Shown: positions 54,607-63,516, numbered from the stretch's first letter. The stretch is DNA of 64,000 nt from CABZJG01 sp902512685 (GCA_051201605.1 CP179201.1:2170001-2234000); one strand, 5' to 3'. Notes: a model not told the origin generated them from the letters alone. Translations and numbers: made by a program.

Positions 54607-56259
54607 GTGAACCACCAAATACAATTCCTAACTAAGACAGCCAGTCGAGGAGTGTACGGTTACCGAAGGAGAATACCTGCGGAAGTACGTTATCTGTGGG
54701 ATGGAGTGACTGAAAAAGTTGTGTCTTTTAAAACCACAGACATCACTGAAGCGCTCAAGAGGAGAGACGAAGAAGACCGTTTGTTTGAAGCGAAGATTGC
54801 GACACACAAAGCCCTAGGTGAAAGCGGCAAAGACCTTCCACAGGAAAAGGTTCGTAAAGTAGTGCGATGGTTGTCTTCTCAAAACCTACTTCCCCAATCA
54901 ATGCCCTCAATAAACGCCCTCTCTTCAGAGAAAGCGATAGACGAATTCATAGCAGAAAGAGAGTTTCATCATCAAAGACAGTACGCAGAAGCATTAGAGT
55001 ATAAACTACGAGAAGATGCAGAAGAAGCATATGATAAAAAGCATGGGATTCAATTTGAGTACCCAGAGGAAATCTATTCGCACATTGCAGTAGATTATCC
55101 AAAGCAAACAGTAGCAGATGGCGTTTATGCAGAAATACAAAAGGTGGAAATAGCCAAGGAAATTTTATTGGACGTGATGCATGATGAATATTACGATCCC
55201 GCCTCTGGAGAATATAAGGAGCAATCAGAAGACGATGCCAATTTAATTGCGTTCAAAATTCTCAGTGGTGAAAAGGACGTTACGCCTAAACCATCTTTAG
55301 TAAACGCCTTAGATAACTATTTGACACACAACATTGAGAAGAAGAAGAGAAACCCTCGTACAAGAGCTCAGGCAAGGGATGAGATTAAAAGGTTGTTAAC
55401 AAGACTTAGCAATGAGTTTTCAACGAAAAGTAAAACCCCTTTAGAGGATTTAGACGCAGACGTCTTGCGCCCCTTCCTTGAGAGAGTATGGCCCACGCCC
55501 TCAACTAGAGCCAAGAAATGCGGTCTATATACCTCACTAATAAATACTTGGAACAGCTACCACCCTAAAGAAGTTGTGCCAAATGCCTTCCCTGCCCTAA
55601 AACAAGAAGCTGCTGAACTTATAGCTGATACGCAAAAAGAGCGCAGAGCATTTACACCCGAAGAGTTCAAACTATTCCAAGATAATTTAAAAAACCTTAC
55701 TGAACCGCAGGCCAGAACCATTGGATTACTGATGTGCTATTGCGGAGCGCAAAATAATGAAATCGAAGGCTTAGAGCGAAACGATGTAAAACTAAACACT
55801 GAATTGCCTTACATCTTTATACGCAATAACAGGCATCGAATAATGGGCAAAGGCCGCTCAGATAGAATTATACCGCTAGTGGGTAGAATAAACCAACATC
55901 TCAGGAGCTATATTGAAAACCACTGGGATGGGGAAGATCTACTATTTCCTAGACTAAAGAATGTATCTTGGGGTGCTCAAGCCCTCTCTGATGCGCTCTC
56001 TAGCTGCGTGGAAAACCTAAGAGCCGAAGAGGATGTAATCCTATCACCCTACTCAGTAAGAGACACTTTCACAGCACGATATGAGGCAGCTGGTATAGAA
56101 CAAAGATTTGGTGAGTACCTCATGGGCCACAAATCACCACAACAAAGCACAACCCAAGAGAAATATTACAAGCAGCCTAAAGCAGTGGCTGAATTAGCTC
56201 CAATAATGCGGAGGATTACCATGGTTCAGAGCTGGGGCTGGGTTGAAGAGTTTGATTAA
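54607..56259 (+). CDS. Divergent tyrosine recombinase-like protein, catalytic positions altered
   Basis: 550 aa, phage-integrase fold. The N-terminal segment GVYGYRRRIPAEVRYLW matches the DUF6538-type start and the C-terminal catalytic domain spans about 345-530. Of the usual residues, the first Arg (normally G-x-R-x-x-E) reads GAQNNEIEGL, and the HxLRH box reads YSVRDTF, keeping only Arg. The terminal Tyr is present in STTQEKYYKQ. This looks like the divergent clade with a long acidic linker (about 100-230). Start GTG 54607 is uncertain. It lies 168 nt beyond the tRNA-Arg 5' end and may belong to a second element. Confidence 0.75.
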   Translation: MNHQIQFLTKTASRGVYGYRRRIPAEVRYLWDGVTEKVVSFKTTDITEALKRRDEEDRLFEAKIATHKALGESGKDLPQEKVRKVVRWLSSQNLLPQSMPSINALSSEKAIDEFIAEREFHHQRQYAEALEYKLREDAEEAYDKKHGIQFEYPEEIYSHIAVDYPKQTVADGVYAEIQKVEIAKEILLDVMHDEYYDPASGEYKEQSEDDANLIAFKILSGEKDVTPKPSLVNALDNYLTHNIEKKKRNPRTRAQARDEIKRLLTRLSNEFSTKSKTPLEDLDADVLRPFLERVWPTPSTRAKKCGLYTSLINTWNSYHPKEVVPNAFPALKQEAAELIADTQKERRAFTPEEFKLFQDNLKNLTEPQARTIGLLMCYCGAQNNEIEGLERNDVKLNTELPYIFIRNNRHRIMGKGRSDRIIPLVGRINQHLRSYIENHWDGEDLLFPRLKNVSWGAQALSDALSSCVENLRAEEDVILSPYSVRDTFTARYEAAGIEQRFGEYLMGHKSPQQSTTQEKYYKQPKAVAELAPIMRRITMVQSWGWVEEFD

Positions 56260-56376
56260 ACTGGTCATGCTCATTCGGTGGGGTCCTTTGAATTGTCAAT
56301 AACCACAGCAGTTTGGACCTGTCGCGGAATTGTGCCGCTCCTTTAACCGCATATTATGCACTAAAGGAGAATACAC

Positions 56377-56652
56377 ATGGGAAACAAACCAACAGCAGAA
56401 TTTAGACAGGAAGTTGTGCGCGTAGCATTAACAAGTGGGCTTAGCCGTAAGCAGGTCGCATCGGACTTTGGGATTGGTTTTTCGACACTGAGCCGCTGGA
56501 TCAAAGAAGAGCGCGATACAGTTTCTACGCCTGAGCCACAAATTGATTTGATTCACGAAAACGAACGGCTGCGAAAAGAAGTCCGCATGCTTCGTGAGGA
56601 GAGGGAAATATTAAAAAAGGCAACACAGTTCTTCGCGAAGCAAAAACCGTGA
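56377..56652 (+). CDS. IS3-family OrfA (helix-turn-helix, leucine zipper)
   Basis: 91 aa. Helix-turn-helix in SRKQVASDFGIGFSTLSRWI, then a leucine-zipper-like coiled coil (ENERLRKEVRMLREEREILK). Near its end the A AAA AAG heptamer (56613-56619) allows a -1 shift into orfB, whose frame is open back to that point, giving the OrfAB transposase. Confidence 0.92.
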   Translation: MGNKPTAEFRQEVVRVALTSGLSRKQVASDFGIGFSTLSRWIKEERDTVSTPEPQIDLIHENERLRKEVRMLREEREILKKATQFFAKQKP

Positions 56653-57506
56653 GGTTTAAGTTTATCGAAGAACACCGTGGCACGCTTCCAATCAATCGTC
56701 TGTGTCATATTATGAATGTCAGTGCACGTGGTTACCGCGCCTATCGCACACGACCAATCAACCAAAGTCAGAGAACGGATATGGTTTTATTGGCTCATAT
56801 TCGGGATCAATTCGCCCTAAGTCACAATAGTTATGGGCGCGTCAGAATGACCGAAGAGCTGAAAGAGTTAGGTCTGCAGGTCGGCCACCACCGTGTAGGA
56901 AGATTGATGCGCCAGAACGCCATATCCGTTATCAGAACCCGTAAACATAAGGTCACAACGGATAGTAATCACAAGTTTAATATTGCGCCAAATCTGCTGG
57001 ATCGTGATTTTACTACCGATAAGCCTAATCAAAAATGGGTGGTTGATATTAGCTATATATGGACACGTGAAGGATGGCTATACTTGGCTGCTGTACTTGA
57101 TTTACATTCAAGGCGCATCATCGGTTGGTCGGTCAGTAATCGGATGAAGAAGGATCTGGCAATACGTGCGTTAGACATGGCGGTTGCTTTGCGGCGTCCT
57201 CCTAAGGATTGCATCCATCACAGTGATCGTGGAAGCCAATATTGCTCACATGAATACCAGGCTCGGCTTCGCAAACACGGATTTAAAATATCAATGTCAG
57301 GAAAGGGTAATTGCTATGACAATGCAGCAATGGAAACATTCTTCAAAACTATCAAGGCTGAACTGATATGGCGAAATACTTGGCACACACGCCGTGCTGC
57401 TGAACTGGCTATCTTCAAATATATCAATGGCTTTTATAACCCACGCCGCAGACATTCTGCATTAGGCTGGAAAAGCCCCTTGGCTTTCGAACGGATAGCC
57501 GCTTAA
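56649..57506 (+). CDS. IS3-family OrfB (DDE transposase catalytic part)
   Basis: 285 aa. DDE residues: Asp in KWVVDISYIW, Asp in HHSDRGSQY and Glu in NAAMETFF. The HTH_21 region SHNSYGRVRMTEELKELG precedes the rve domain. GTG 56649 overlaps orfA by 4 nt; in vivo most is made as the OrfAB fusion through the -1 frameshift. Intact, so the element may be active. Confidence 0.93.
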   Translation: MRFKFIEEHRGTLPINRLCHIMNVSARGYRAYRTRPINQSQRTDMVLLAHIRDQFALSHNSYGRVRMTEELKELGLQVGHHRVGRLMRQNAISVIRTRKHKVTTDSNHKFNIAPNLLDRDFTTDKPNQKWVVDISYIWTREGWLYLAAVLDLHSRRIIGWSVSNRMKKDLAIRALDMAVALRRPPKDCIHHSDRGSQYCSHEYQARLRKHGFKISMSGKGNCYDNAAMETFFKTIKAELIWRNTWHTRRAAELAIFKYINGFYNPRRRHSALGWKSPLAFERIAA

Positions 57507-57525
57507 GTGAGAACTCGGAGCGGCA

Positions 57526-57984
57526 CTAAAGCGGGACAGGTCCAGTTCCAGAGGCAACAAGCAGCACCATCGACCCAGCAGAGCTCATTTCCATGTAGTC
57601 TAAATCCACCCCCACTACTGCATTAGCACCGACCATGTGGGCCTCTTTCTTGAGTTCGTAAAGTACGGTTCTTCTACTATCTCTCATTGTCTTCTGAACA
57701 GCTTCAGATCTACCACCCACTATATCTCTTACCGATGCAAACAAGTCCTTAAAGATATTCATTCCGAAGGCGCATTCAGCACTTACGATTTCAATTCGTT
57801 TAGTGATGTTGAGATTAGGCGCAGTTTCTGTTGTTAGAACTATCGATTGAATTTTTAGTGAATGTTTGCTGTAATTCGGTTGGTCTTTGGGCCTTCTACC
57901 AGCTTTCCCACACGCACTGCAGCGCCCACCTTCATAACCACCCCAAAAGGTGACCTTCCCACCACAAACAGTGCAGACTGCCAT
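57526..57984 (-). CDS. YbjQ-family protein with zinc ribbon, C terminus replaced by IS sequence
   Basis: 152 aa as read. A zinc ribbon (CTVCGGK and CSACGK) leads into a YbjQ/UPF0145 domain (about 55-152; GGRSEAVQKTMRDSRRTVLY, HMVGANAVVGVDLDYMEMSS). The last residues GPVPL and the stop come from the IS3 end. If the IS and one GTT copy are removed, the frame continues VASGTAVVIDNSKDPTE then stop, the expected YbjQ ending. The fold probably survives because only the final strand is altered. Confidence 0.85.
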   Translation of the reverse strand: MAVCTVCGGKVTFWGGYEGGRCSACGKAGRRPKDQPNYSKHSLKIQSIVLTTETAPNLNITKRIEIVSAECAFGMNIFKDLFASVRDIVGGRSEAVQKTMRDSRRTVLYELKKEAHMVGANAVVGVDLDYMEMSSAGSMVLLVASGTGPVPL

Positions 57985-58178
57985 TAGTATTACCTACCTT
58001 TGCAAACAATTACCAAAACGATACGAGGAAGCCAAAGATAGGTCAAACTTATGTCTCATTTTATTATATCTGAAAGTTTGGCTTTTGAGTATTAAAATTG
58101 TAGCGTAACGGATTGAAAGCCGTGCTGGAGGGTGACTTTAATTTTAATACTTAGCGAGCTTGATAAATATGGCCCTGC

Positions 58179-58670
58179 TTATTTGGTGGGGTCGCTTTTC
58201 TTTGGTCGCCAACGCAACTTTCTACGAGAATTTGGTGTCTCTAAGTGTTTGTAGTCTGCATTCGGAAAATGCGGAATATCCAGAGCAAGCTCCATCTTCA
58301 CCATTTCAGCAGCTAGGTCTCGTCCATCAGGCAAAAAGCATTTAGCTACGATACGGTTATAAGAAGTTTCGCCATTAGGGTAAGCCGTTATAATTTCACC
58401 TTTGCATAACTCAACTAATGCCCATTTAGCTTGCTTGCCGTAAGGTTCATCCAATTCTGGAGCATTCATTCCAGCAAAGCGAATATGCTGTTTGCCGATC
58501 ACAATCGTATCACCATCGATAACATGACACTTCCCAACTACGGGTGAGATATCTTTTTTTGCAGGCTGAAGTTGGGACTGAGTTTTGACTTTAATAGGTT
58601 TATACTCGCTAATCCTATCTTCTATGGACCTGATTGGTTTTGGCTCGGTGTTGTCAGACAAACTGAGCAT
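58179..58670 (-). CDS. Thermonuclease-like (SNase family) protein
   Basis: 163 aa. The SNase core runs from CHVIDGDTIVIGKQHIRFAGMNAPELDEP (about 48-76), with the metal-binding Asp, the active-site Arg and the GKQAKWAL helix, to ETSYNRIVAKCFLPDGRDLAAEMV. The C terminus PNSRRKLRWRPKKSDPTK is basic. No signal peptide is seen, unusual for the family; about 45 low-complexity residues precede the core. The start abuts a VOC gene fragment on the other strand, so the original 5' end may have been replaced. Confidence 0.82.
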   Translation of the reverse strand: MLSLSDNTEPKPIRSIEDRISEYKPIKVKTQSQLQPAKKDISPVVGKCHVIDGDTIVIGKQHIRFAGMNAPELDEPYGKQAKWALVELCKGEIITAYPNGETSYNRIVAKCFLPDGRDLAAEMVKMELALDIPHFPNADYKHLETPNSRRKLRWRPKKSDPTK

Positions 58671-58682
58671 TATGGGTGTAGA

Positions 58683-58841
58683 ATGACGACAAAAGAGAGA
58701 GGTCTCCGCATAGAAGAAGGGCCGATGGAAAGGCGCCGCGCGTTTAGGTCCATCATATCCCTGTATTTATACGATCTGGACGACAATCTCATAGAGATAA
58801 GTGAGTACCAAACTGATGCGGAAAGGCCAATCATGCACTAA
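58683..58841 (+). pseudogene. C-terminal fragment of a VOC (glyoxalase/bleomycin-resistance fold) protein
   Basis: About 52 codons. TTKERGLRIEEGP and SIISLYLYDLDDNLIEISEYQ are the last two strands of a VOC metalloenzyme, including the final metal-ligand Glu in NLIEIS. The N-terminal two thirds are missing. The break lies within a few bases of the divergent SNase start, consistent with one deletion or recombination event. Confidence 0.75.
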
Positions 58842-58900
58842 CAATCGTCTTGGACCAATCAGATGGGGCTAGGCAGTTTTTAAATGGAATACGGCGGCGC

Positions 58901-59773
58901 TTAGGTCCCATCCCAACGCTTCAATAGCCAATACCACTGATCTGGATTTGCCAGAATACGGGCAGACAGACTGTCATTGAACACACGGGTCATTGTGACG
59001 CTGTCGGTATGGGCGATCGGTGCTTCGAATATCACTTGGACCGCGTTTTCGTCATTAATGCGGATACCGTAGGCGGGGATCATGGGCAGGTCGTATTTGA
59101 GTGCAAGTTGGGCAGCAGAAATGGAGGTAAGGGCGTCAAGACCAAGAAACGGCAGGCGAATACCTTCTGGGTATTTTTCATCCAGCAGGATGGTGATAAT
59201 CCCGCCACTTCGAAGGTGACGCACAAGGGCCATCGTGCCGGCGCGGCCTGTCGAGAGGATCGGCTTTCCTCCCGCTTCGATACCCGTGCGAATCCGACGC
59301 GCGTAGTGTGGGTTCTTGTGAGTGCGAATAATGGCCCCACTTTCCATGCCGTTCTGTCTGAGAACGGCGCGAATCGCTTCCACCTGGCCGAAGTGACCGG
59401 AAACAATGATCGCCCCTTTGCCGGTTGCGTGCACCTCTTTTAGGGCGTCTAGTCCGGGACCAGAGACCCTGAACTTGTGATTCTGGGCCTGAAATTCCGC
59501 GTCGTGATATAGTTCGAACAGAGTTCGTCCCATATGATTGCCCATGCTTTGACCTAGCTTGGCGCGTGCGCCACGGGTCATGTTTGGGAAGACGCGCCTT
59601 GCTTCACGGTCAAAACTGCGCGCCGCAGGCGGAAACCAACGCATGACAGCCGCAAAAGTTGTCCCAAGGCTACGAGAGCGAGCATCGAAAGACCGCCATT
59701 GCGAAACGGCCAAGGCCGACCACAAAGGAAAGTATCTGGCGCGGTGGATGAAGGATTTCAGAGATAACGTCAA
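58901..59773 (-). CDS. Lysophospholipid/lauroyl acyltransferase (LpxL/HtrB type)
   Basis: 290 aa inner-membrane-associated acyltransferase. The catalytic HX4D/E motif is in SGHFGQVEAIR (His about 127, Glu about 132), followed by RTHKNPHYARRI, RAGTMALVRHLRSGG and LLDEKYPEGIRLPFLG. It transfers acyl chains to lipid A precursors or related lipids. Convergent with the VOC remnant; no lipid A genes are adjacent, as is usual for alphaproteobacteria. Confidence 0.83.
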   Translation of the reverse strand: MTLSLKSFIHRARYFPLWSALAVSQWRSFDARSRSLGTTFAAVMRWFPPAARSFDREARRVFPNMTRGARAKLGQSMGNHMGRTLFELYHDAEFQAQNHKFRVSGPGLDALKEVHATGKGAIIVSGHFGQVEAIRAVLRQNGMESGAIIRTHKNPHYARRIRTGIEAGGKPILSTGRAGTMALVRHLRSGGIITILLDEKYPEGIRLPFLGLDALTSISAAQLALKYDLPMIPAYGIRINDENAVQVIFEAPIAHTDSVTMTRVFNDSLSARILANPDQWYWLLKRWDGT

Positions 59774-60199
59774 GATGGCATCTTATCATTGTTTTTCGAG
59801 AATAAATCAATCGGAAAACTATTAGGCCATCGTTGGCGCAGAAAGTGCCCGCACACTACTTCCAGATGTTGCTATGAAAATCAAATGCGAACCGCTGCTT
59901 TGGGCTTATTCTGTTGAAAAACTCAAAGATGGCCGCGCTGGTGTCAGTTACACAACCTGGTTGAATGGCTTTGTTATGCCGTTCTTTTTTAATTTGGCGA
60001 CAGATTGATAAACCTCACCTGATTACGCCGGTTTCCACTGGTAAATTTACCTTCGCGGTCCCAGCCGCACAAGACGAGTGCCTTGCCCATCCGTCGACTT
60101 TCAGCGATACTTCGATTTCCATCGAACTCATCGTTAAAGCATTTCACGAAAGCGTCTCTGATGGACGCTTCTTTCATGTTACTCATGTTTGCTAATATC
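59774..60199. other. Scarred intergenic region with short frames
   Basis: 426 bp between the acyltransferase start and the IS6 element. A 44-codon + frame (59874-60008; MKIKCEPLLWAYSVEKLKDG) and a 65-codon - frame (59989-60186; MSNMKEASIRDAFVKCFNDE) overlap slightly. Neither is recognised. Both may be gene fragments left by IS6-mediated deletion. Confidence 0.35.
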
Positions 60200-61013
60200 G
60201 GACATGTCAGACAAATCGGCTCAAGCATCAGAAGCCTTGGGAGCGTGCATTCTATGAGGCGATAAGAGAGCGCCACTCTGTAAGAGCAGCGTCGCAGTTT
60301 AGCTTGAAAGTACTGCAAGTTGATAGTGACCTTTGTGAGTTGAAGTGATTGTGAAATGAGGCGTGGATTGAGGCGAACTTTTGAAGGCTGTGCATACGCC
60401 TGAAACGCAGCATCGCGCGTTCTCGTCGTCGAAAGGGTAAGTGTGAATTCTCCGCTCTGTTATTTGCCCATCGCTGTGTAACTTGCTTATCTGCACAGCC
60501 CAGCTCTTTTGCTGCTGCACTGTAGGATCGTAGCCTATCTGTAACGATCTCATTGGGCGATCCATACCGGCGCATAGCTTTTTTCATGAACTTTAGTGCC
60601 GCTTTCTTATCCCTCTTTTTGGTCACGTAGCTTTCTAGCACCTCGCCCTCATGATTGACTGCACGCCAGAGATAATGTCTTTCCCCATTTATCTTCACAA
60701 AGACTTCATCTAGGTGCCATTTCCAATTACTGGAATGCATACCACCTGCCCTGCGTTTTTTGATCTGGTGTGCAAATTGAGAGCCAAACCGGTGCCACCA
60801 GTAGCGGACAGATTCATAACTTACATCTACTCCACACTCATGAAGCAGGTCTTCTACGTTCCTCAGTGAGAGTGGAAATCTCACATACAGCATCACCGCA
60901 AGTTGGATAATCTCTGGGCTCGTTTTAAAGTACCTAAATGGAGAGTGTTTTGTCATACCATGAGGTTACGAAACCGCCCTGCACGACTCAAGATCGTTTT
61001 GTTTGACAGTGCC
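60200..61013 (-). mobile_element. Complete but chimeric IS6-family element
   Basis: 814 bp on the minus strand. Its left end (61013 downwards, GGCACTGTCAAACAAAACG) and the first ~100 bp equal the type A element at 39.8 kb, but beyond transposase codon ~16 it follows the type B copies at 47.4 and 32 kb. The right end is GGACATGTCAGACAAAT (60200). No 8-bp target duplication is seen (CTAATATC and CGCTCAGG). Confidence 0.85.
60252..60956 (-). CDS. IS6-family transposase, intact, type A/B hybrid
   Basis: 234 aa. Complete DDE core: WHLDEVFVKINGERHYLWRA, EIVTDRLRSYSAAAKELG and NRAENSHLPFRRRERAM. The N-terminal MTKHSPFRYFKTSPEI is identical to the type A transposase, while the rest matches the type B copies. 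It appears functional and could also mobilise the fragments that keep type B ends. Confidence 0.92.
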   Translation of the reverse strand: MTKHSPFRYFKTSPEIIQLAVMLYVRFPLSLRNVEDLLHECGVDVSYESVRYWWHRFGSQFAHQIKKRRAGGMHSSNWKWHLDEVFVKINGERHYLWRAVNHEGEVLESYVTKKRDKKAALKFMKKAMRRYGSPNEIVTDRLRSYSAAAKELGCADKQVTQRWANNRAENSHLPFRRRERAMLRFRRMHSLQKFASIHASFHNHFNSQRSLSTCSTFKLNCDAALTEWRSLIAS

Positions 61014-61057
61014 CGCTCAGGTAACCTTGTTGATCACGGTTTTCCCTTAGATGCCTT

Positions 61058-62014
61058 TCATGATGGATCTTCCAAACCAGCCAAATAGTTCTTTGCCAGT
61101 TTTCGAGTGTTGCTTATAAACTTCTTGTTGCGGCTTTCTGATCCGTCTTCCTCCATCCGGGTGATGATCCAACCCACGTAAGTGGCCGATCTGAGCAGCA
61201 TAAAAAGCTCAAGCGCCGCAAGGTCAATGTCGCGCACTGATTTATAGCCCTCGATCAATGCGGTGCGCAGCTCGGGATAGTCGGGCTCATCCAGAGTCTT
61301 GAGTAGGATAGTACCGAGGTCGAATAACCGGAACCCAAAGCCGCTGTCATCGAAGTCGATCAGTTGCAGCCTGTCACCATCCACCAGTATGTTTTCGCGG
61401 ACCAGATCAGCGTGGATCAGGCCGTAATCCAGCTCTGGTTCAAGACGTTGCAGTTCTAGGTCCGCAACCTGCCGAACTTTTAAAAATAGGGCGCGGTCTT
61501 CATACGAAAGGGTAGGGTTGTCCCAAAAACGATCCCAGACGGGCTTTTCTCCAACCAACCCTGCACGGTTCCAGGCGCAGCGTATAAAGCCTTCGGGCGG
61601 GGCCCAGGTGTCGGTCAATAGATGCATCCGTGCCATTTCACCCCCCATACCACTGAAAAGTTCGGCACGGTCATCGATCTCCAAAGGCTCTCCGGTTTTG
61701 CCGACAGGGTCACCGGACAGCCAGGTCAAAACGTCGACTTGAATTCCGTCCACCAAATGCAGAAATTTGCCCGAAGCCGAAGGGATCGGTGCAGGGACAT
61801 GCATCCCGCCTTTGGCAAGCGAGCGCATCCACTCCAGTTCCGACCACAATTCGCCATCGGTGCGATACCCCAGACGGTGTAGGCGGAGGGCACAGGCCTT
61901 GCCCTTATGATCGACACGAAAAACTCTGTTTTCGCGTTCTGCGATCAGGCGGCATTCTGCACCTTCGAAGCCCCAGAGCGCCATTGCCTTTTGGACTGTT
62001 TCCGTAACGGTCAT
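61058..62014 (-). CDS. Aminoglycoside-phosphotransferase-fold kinase (hydroxylysine/ethanolamine-kinase-like)
   Basis: 318 aa, APH/choline-kinase fold. The catalytic loop is LIHADLVRENIL (Asp about 203) and the Mg-binding motif is LIDFDDSG. The ATP-binding N lobe spans about 1-100. Its start overlaps the class-III aminotransferase gene by 4 nt. A kinase of this fold next to a class-III PLP enzyme recalls kinase/phospho-lyase pairs acting on hydroxylysine or ethanolamine-type amino alcohols. It is not likely a drug-resistance enzyme. Confidence 0.8.
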   Translation of the reverse strand: MTVTETVQKAMALWGFEGAECRLIAERENRVFRVDHKGKACALRLHRLGYRTDGELWSELEWMRSLAKGGMHVPAPIPSASGKFLHLVDGIQVDVLTWLSGDPVGKTGEPLEIDDRAELFSGMGGEMARMHLLTDTWAPPEGFIRCAWNRAGLVGEKPVWDRFWDNPTLSYEDRALFLKVRQVADLELQRLEPELDYGLIHADLVRENILVDGDRLQLIDFDDSGFGFRLFDLGTILLKTLDEPDYPELRTALIEGYKSVRDIDLAALELFMLLRSATYVGWIITRMEEDGSESRNKKFISNTRKLAKNYLAGLEDPS

Positions 62015-63300
62015 GGCGCTGTTTCCGCGAATACGTCTTCCAACGTGTCGAACAACAGGTTGGCGTTCTCTTTTGAAAACGGCATTGGAGGTCTAATTTT
62101 CAGCGTGTTCTTGTGCCGGCCCAGTTTGGAATGAATAACACCACGTTGGCGCATTTCGTTGATCACGCGGTCGGTGAATTCGCTGGCTGGTTCCTTGCTT
62201 TTGCAGTCCAGTACCATTTCGGCCCCGAAGATCAGGCCTGATCCGCGTACATCGCCAATGAAGTCGTATTTCTGCTGCAATGTCTCAAGTCGTGCCCTGG
62301 CATGGTCACCCACGGTTTGAGCATTTGCCAGCAGTTGTTTATCTTCAATTTCTTCCAGCACGGCCATGGCCGCTGCGCAGGAGACCGGGTTGCCGCCGAA
62401 GGTGTTGAAATAACGGTACCCTTTGCGGAAGGTTGCCAGTATCTCGGACCGTGTCACCACGCCCCCAACCGGATGGCCATTCGCCATCGGCTTACCCAGC
62501 GTCATCACGTCGGGCAAGACGCCCATTTTCTCATGCGCCCACATATGGGTGCCAGTACGGCCAAACCCTGACTGAACCTCGTCGCAGATCAATAGACCCC
62601 CAGCCTTGCGCGTCACTTCTGCCGCCGGTTTCAGCCATCCCCCGGGATTGTCTGGGAAGCCTTCATTTAGGAAATAGGGACAGACCACTAGCGCTGCGAA
62701 GCCAACGCCGGATTTTTCATGCTCGGCAATTTGCTCGGCCACAGCATCAGCAAATTTGGTGCCGTCTGGGTCGGGGTTGCGATAGCTGTCGGGCGCTTTG
62801 ACAAAGCGGAAATACTGACCCAGACCAAAGCCCGCGTTAGGTACGTTTGAATTGCCTAGCTGGCTGACCAGAGAGGTGTTGCCGTGATAGGTCGCATCGG
62901 TGGAAATAATACCGCGCTTGCCGGTCATGCATTCGGCCATGCGCAACGCGATGTCGTTGGCTTCTGATCCGGTGCAGGTCAGGATTGCCGTGTCCAGCGA
63001 AGCGTCCATGGTGCCAGTCAGTTTCTCGACATAGGCCAAAATACTTTCATGCAAATAGCGGGTATGTGTGTTAAGGGTTGATGCCTGTCGGCAAATAGCC
63101 TCGACTACACGCGGATTGCAGTGCCCAACATGCGGCACGTTGTTATAGCAATCCAGATATTTGCGCCCATCCGCATCCCACAGCCAGACACTCTCACCCT
63201 TCACGAAATGAACAGGCTCGTCATAAAATGTCGAGACATTGGGACCCAGCAGCATATTGCGCCGTTCAATAAGCTCTGCGGACTTGGGAGAGAGTGTCAT
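62011..63300 (-). CDS. Class-III PLP enzyme (aminotransferase or phospho-lyase type)
   Basis: 429 aa. ATG 63300 follows AGGAAAGA and opens MTLSPKSAELIERRNMLLGP. The PLP-binding Lys is in MTLGKPMANGHPVGGVV (about 282), with CDEVQSGFGRTG (about 250) and TCTGSEANDIALRMA (about 107). The family includes omega-aminotransferases and the AGXT2L1/2 phospho-lyases. Translational coupling to the APH-type kinase favours removal of a phosphorylated amino alcohol; transamination is the alternative. First gene of the two-gene operon, 216 nt from an IS3 fragment that may have displaced its promoter. Confidence 0.82.
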   Translation of the reverse strand: MTLSPKSAELIERRNMLLGPNVSTFYDEPVHFVKGESVWLWDADGRKYLDCYNNVPHVGHCNPRVVEAICRQASTLNTHTRYLHESILAYVEKLTGTMDASLDTAILTCTGSEANDIALRMAECMTGKRGIISTDATYHGNTSLVSQLGNSNVPNAGFGLGQYFRFVKAPDSYRNPDPDGTKFADAVAEQIAEHEKSGVGFAALVVCPYFLNEGFPDNPGGWLKPAAEVTRKAGGLLICDEVQSGFGRTGTHMWAHEKMGVLPDVMTLGKPMANGHPVGGVVTRSEILATFRKGYRYFNTFGGNPVSCAAAMAVLEEIEDKQLLANAQTVGDHARARLETLQQKYDFIGDVRGSGLIFGAEMVLDCKSKEPASEFTDRVINEMRQRGVIHSKLGRHKNTLKIRPPMPFSKENANLLFDTLEDVFAETAP

Positions 63301-63516
63301 CAATGTCTTTCCTGAGTTTAAAGTTGGATGCAGGAGGATTTTGAATCCTCCGGTCCGGCGTCGGAGATTTGTATAATGACCTGCCCATCGACAGGAGACA
63401 ATACATCTAATGTCCTTCCTGAAGGTCGATGGAACGATCTGTACTTCGATGAAATACCCCTGAGTGGAAATACCCAATGAGCACAGGACCTCGATTATGA
63501 TCAATTTAACACTTCA

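Larger units (their letters stand above)
56314..57544 (+). mobile_element. Complete IS3-family element with 3-bp target duplication
   Basis: 1231 bp. Terminal repeats TGGACCTGTCGCGGAATTG (left) and, on the reverse strand, TGGACCTGTCCCGCTTTAG (right), sharing GTGCCGCTCC inside. The direct flank GTT occurs on both sides (56311-56313 and 57545-57547). It carries orfA and orfB with a frameshift signal. It interrupts the 3' end of the YbjQ-family gene. A related left end persists at 63517. Confidence 0.93.

Noticed and set aside
61058..62014. Antibiotic-resistance aminoglycoside kinase
   Set aside because: Coupling to a class-III PLP enzyme and the chromosomal setting point to metabolism; the fold alone does not show resistance.
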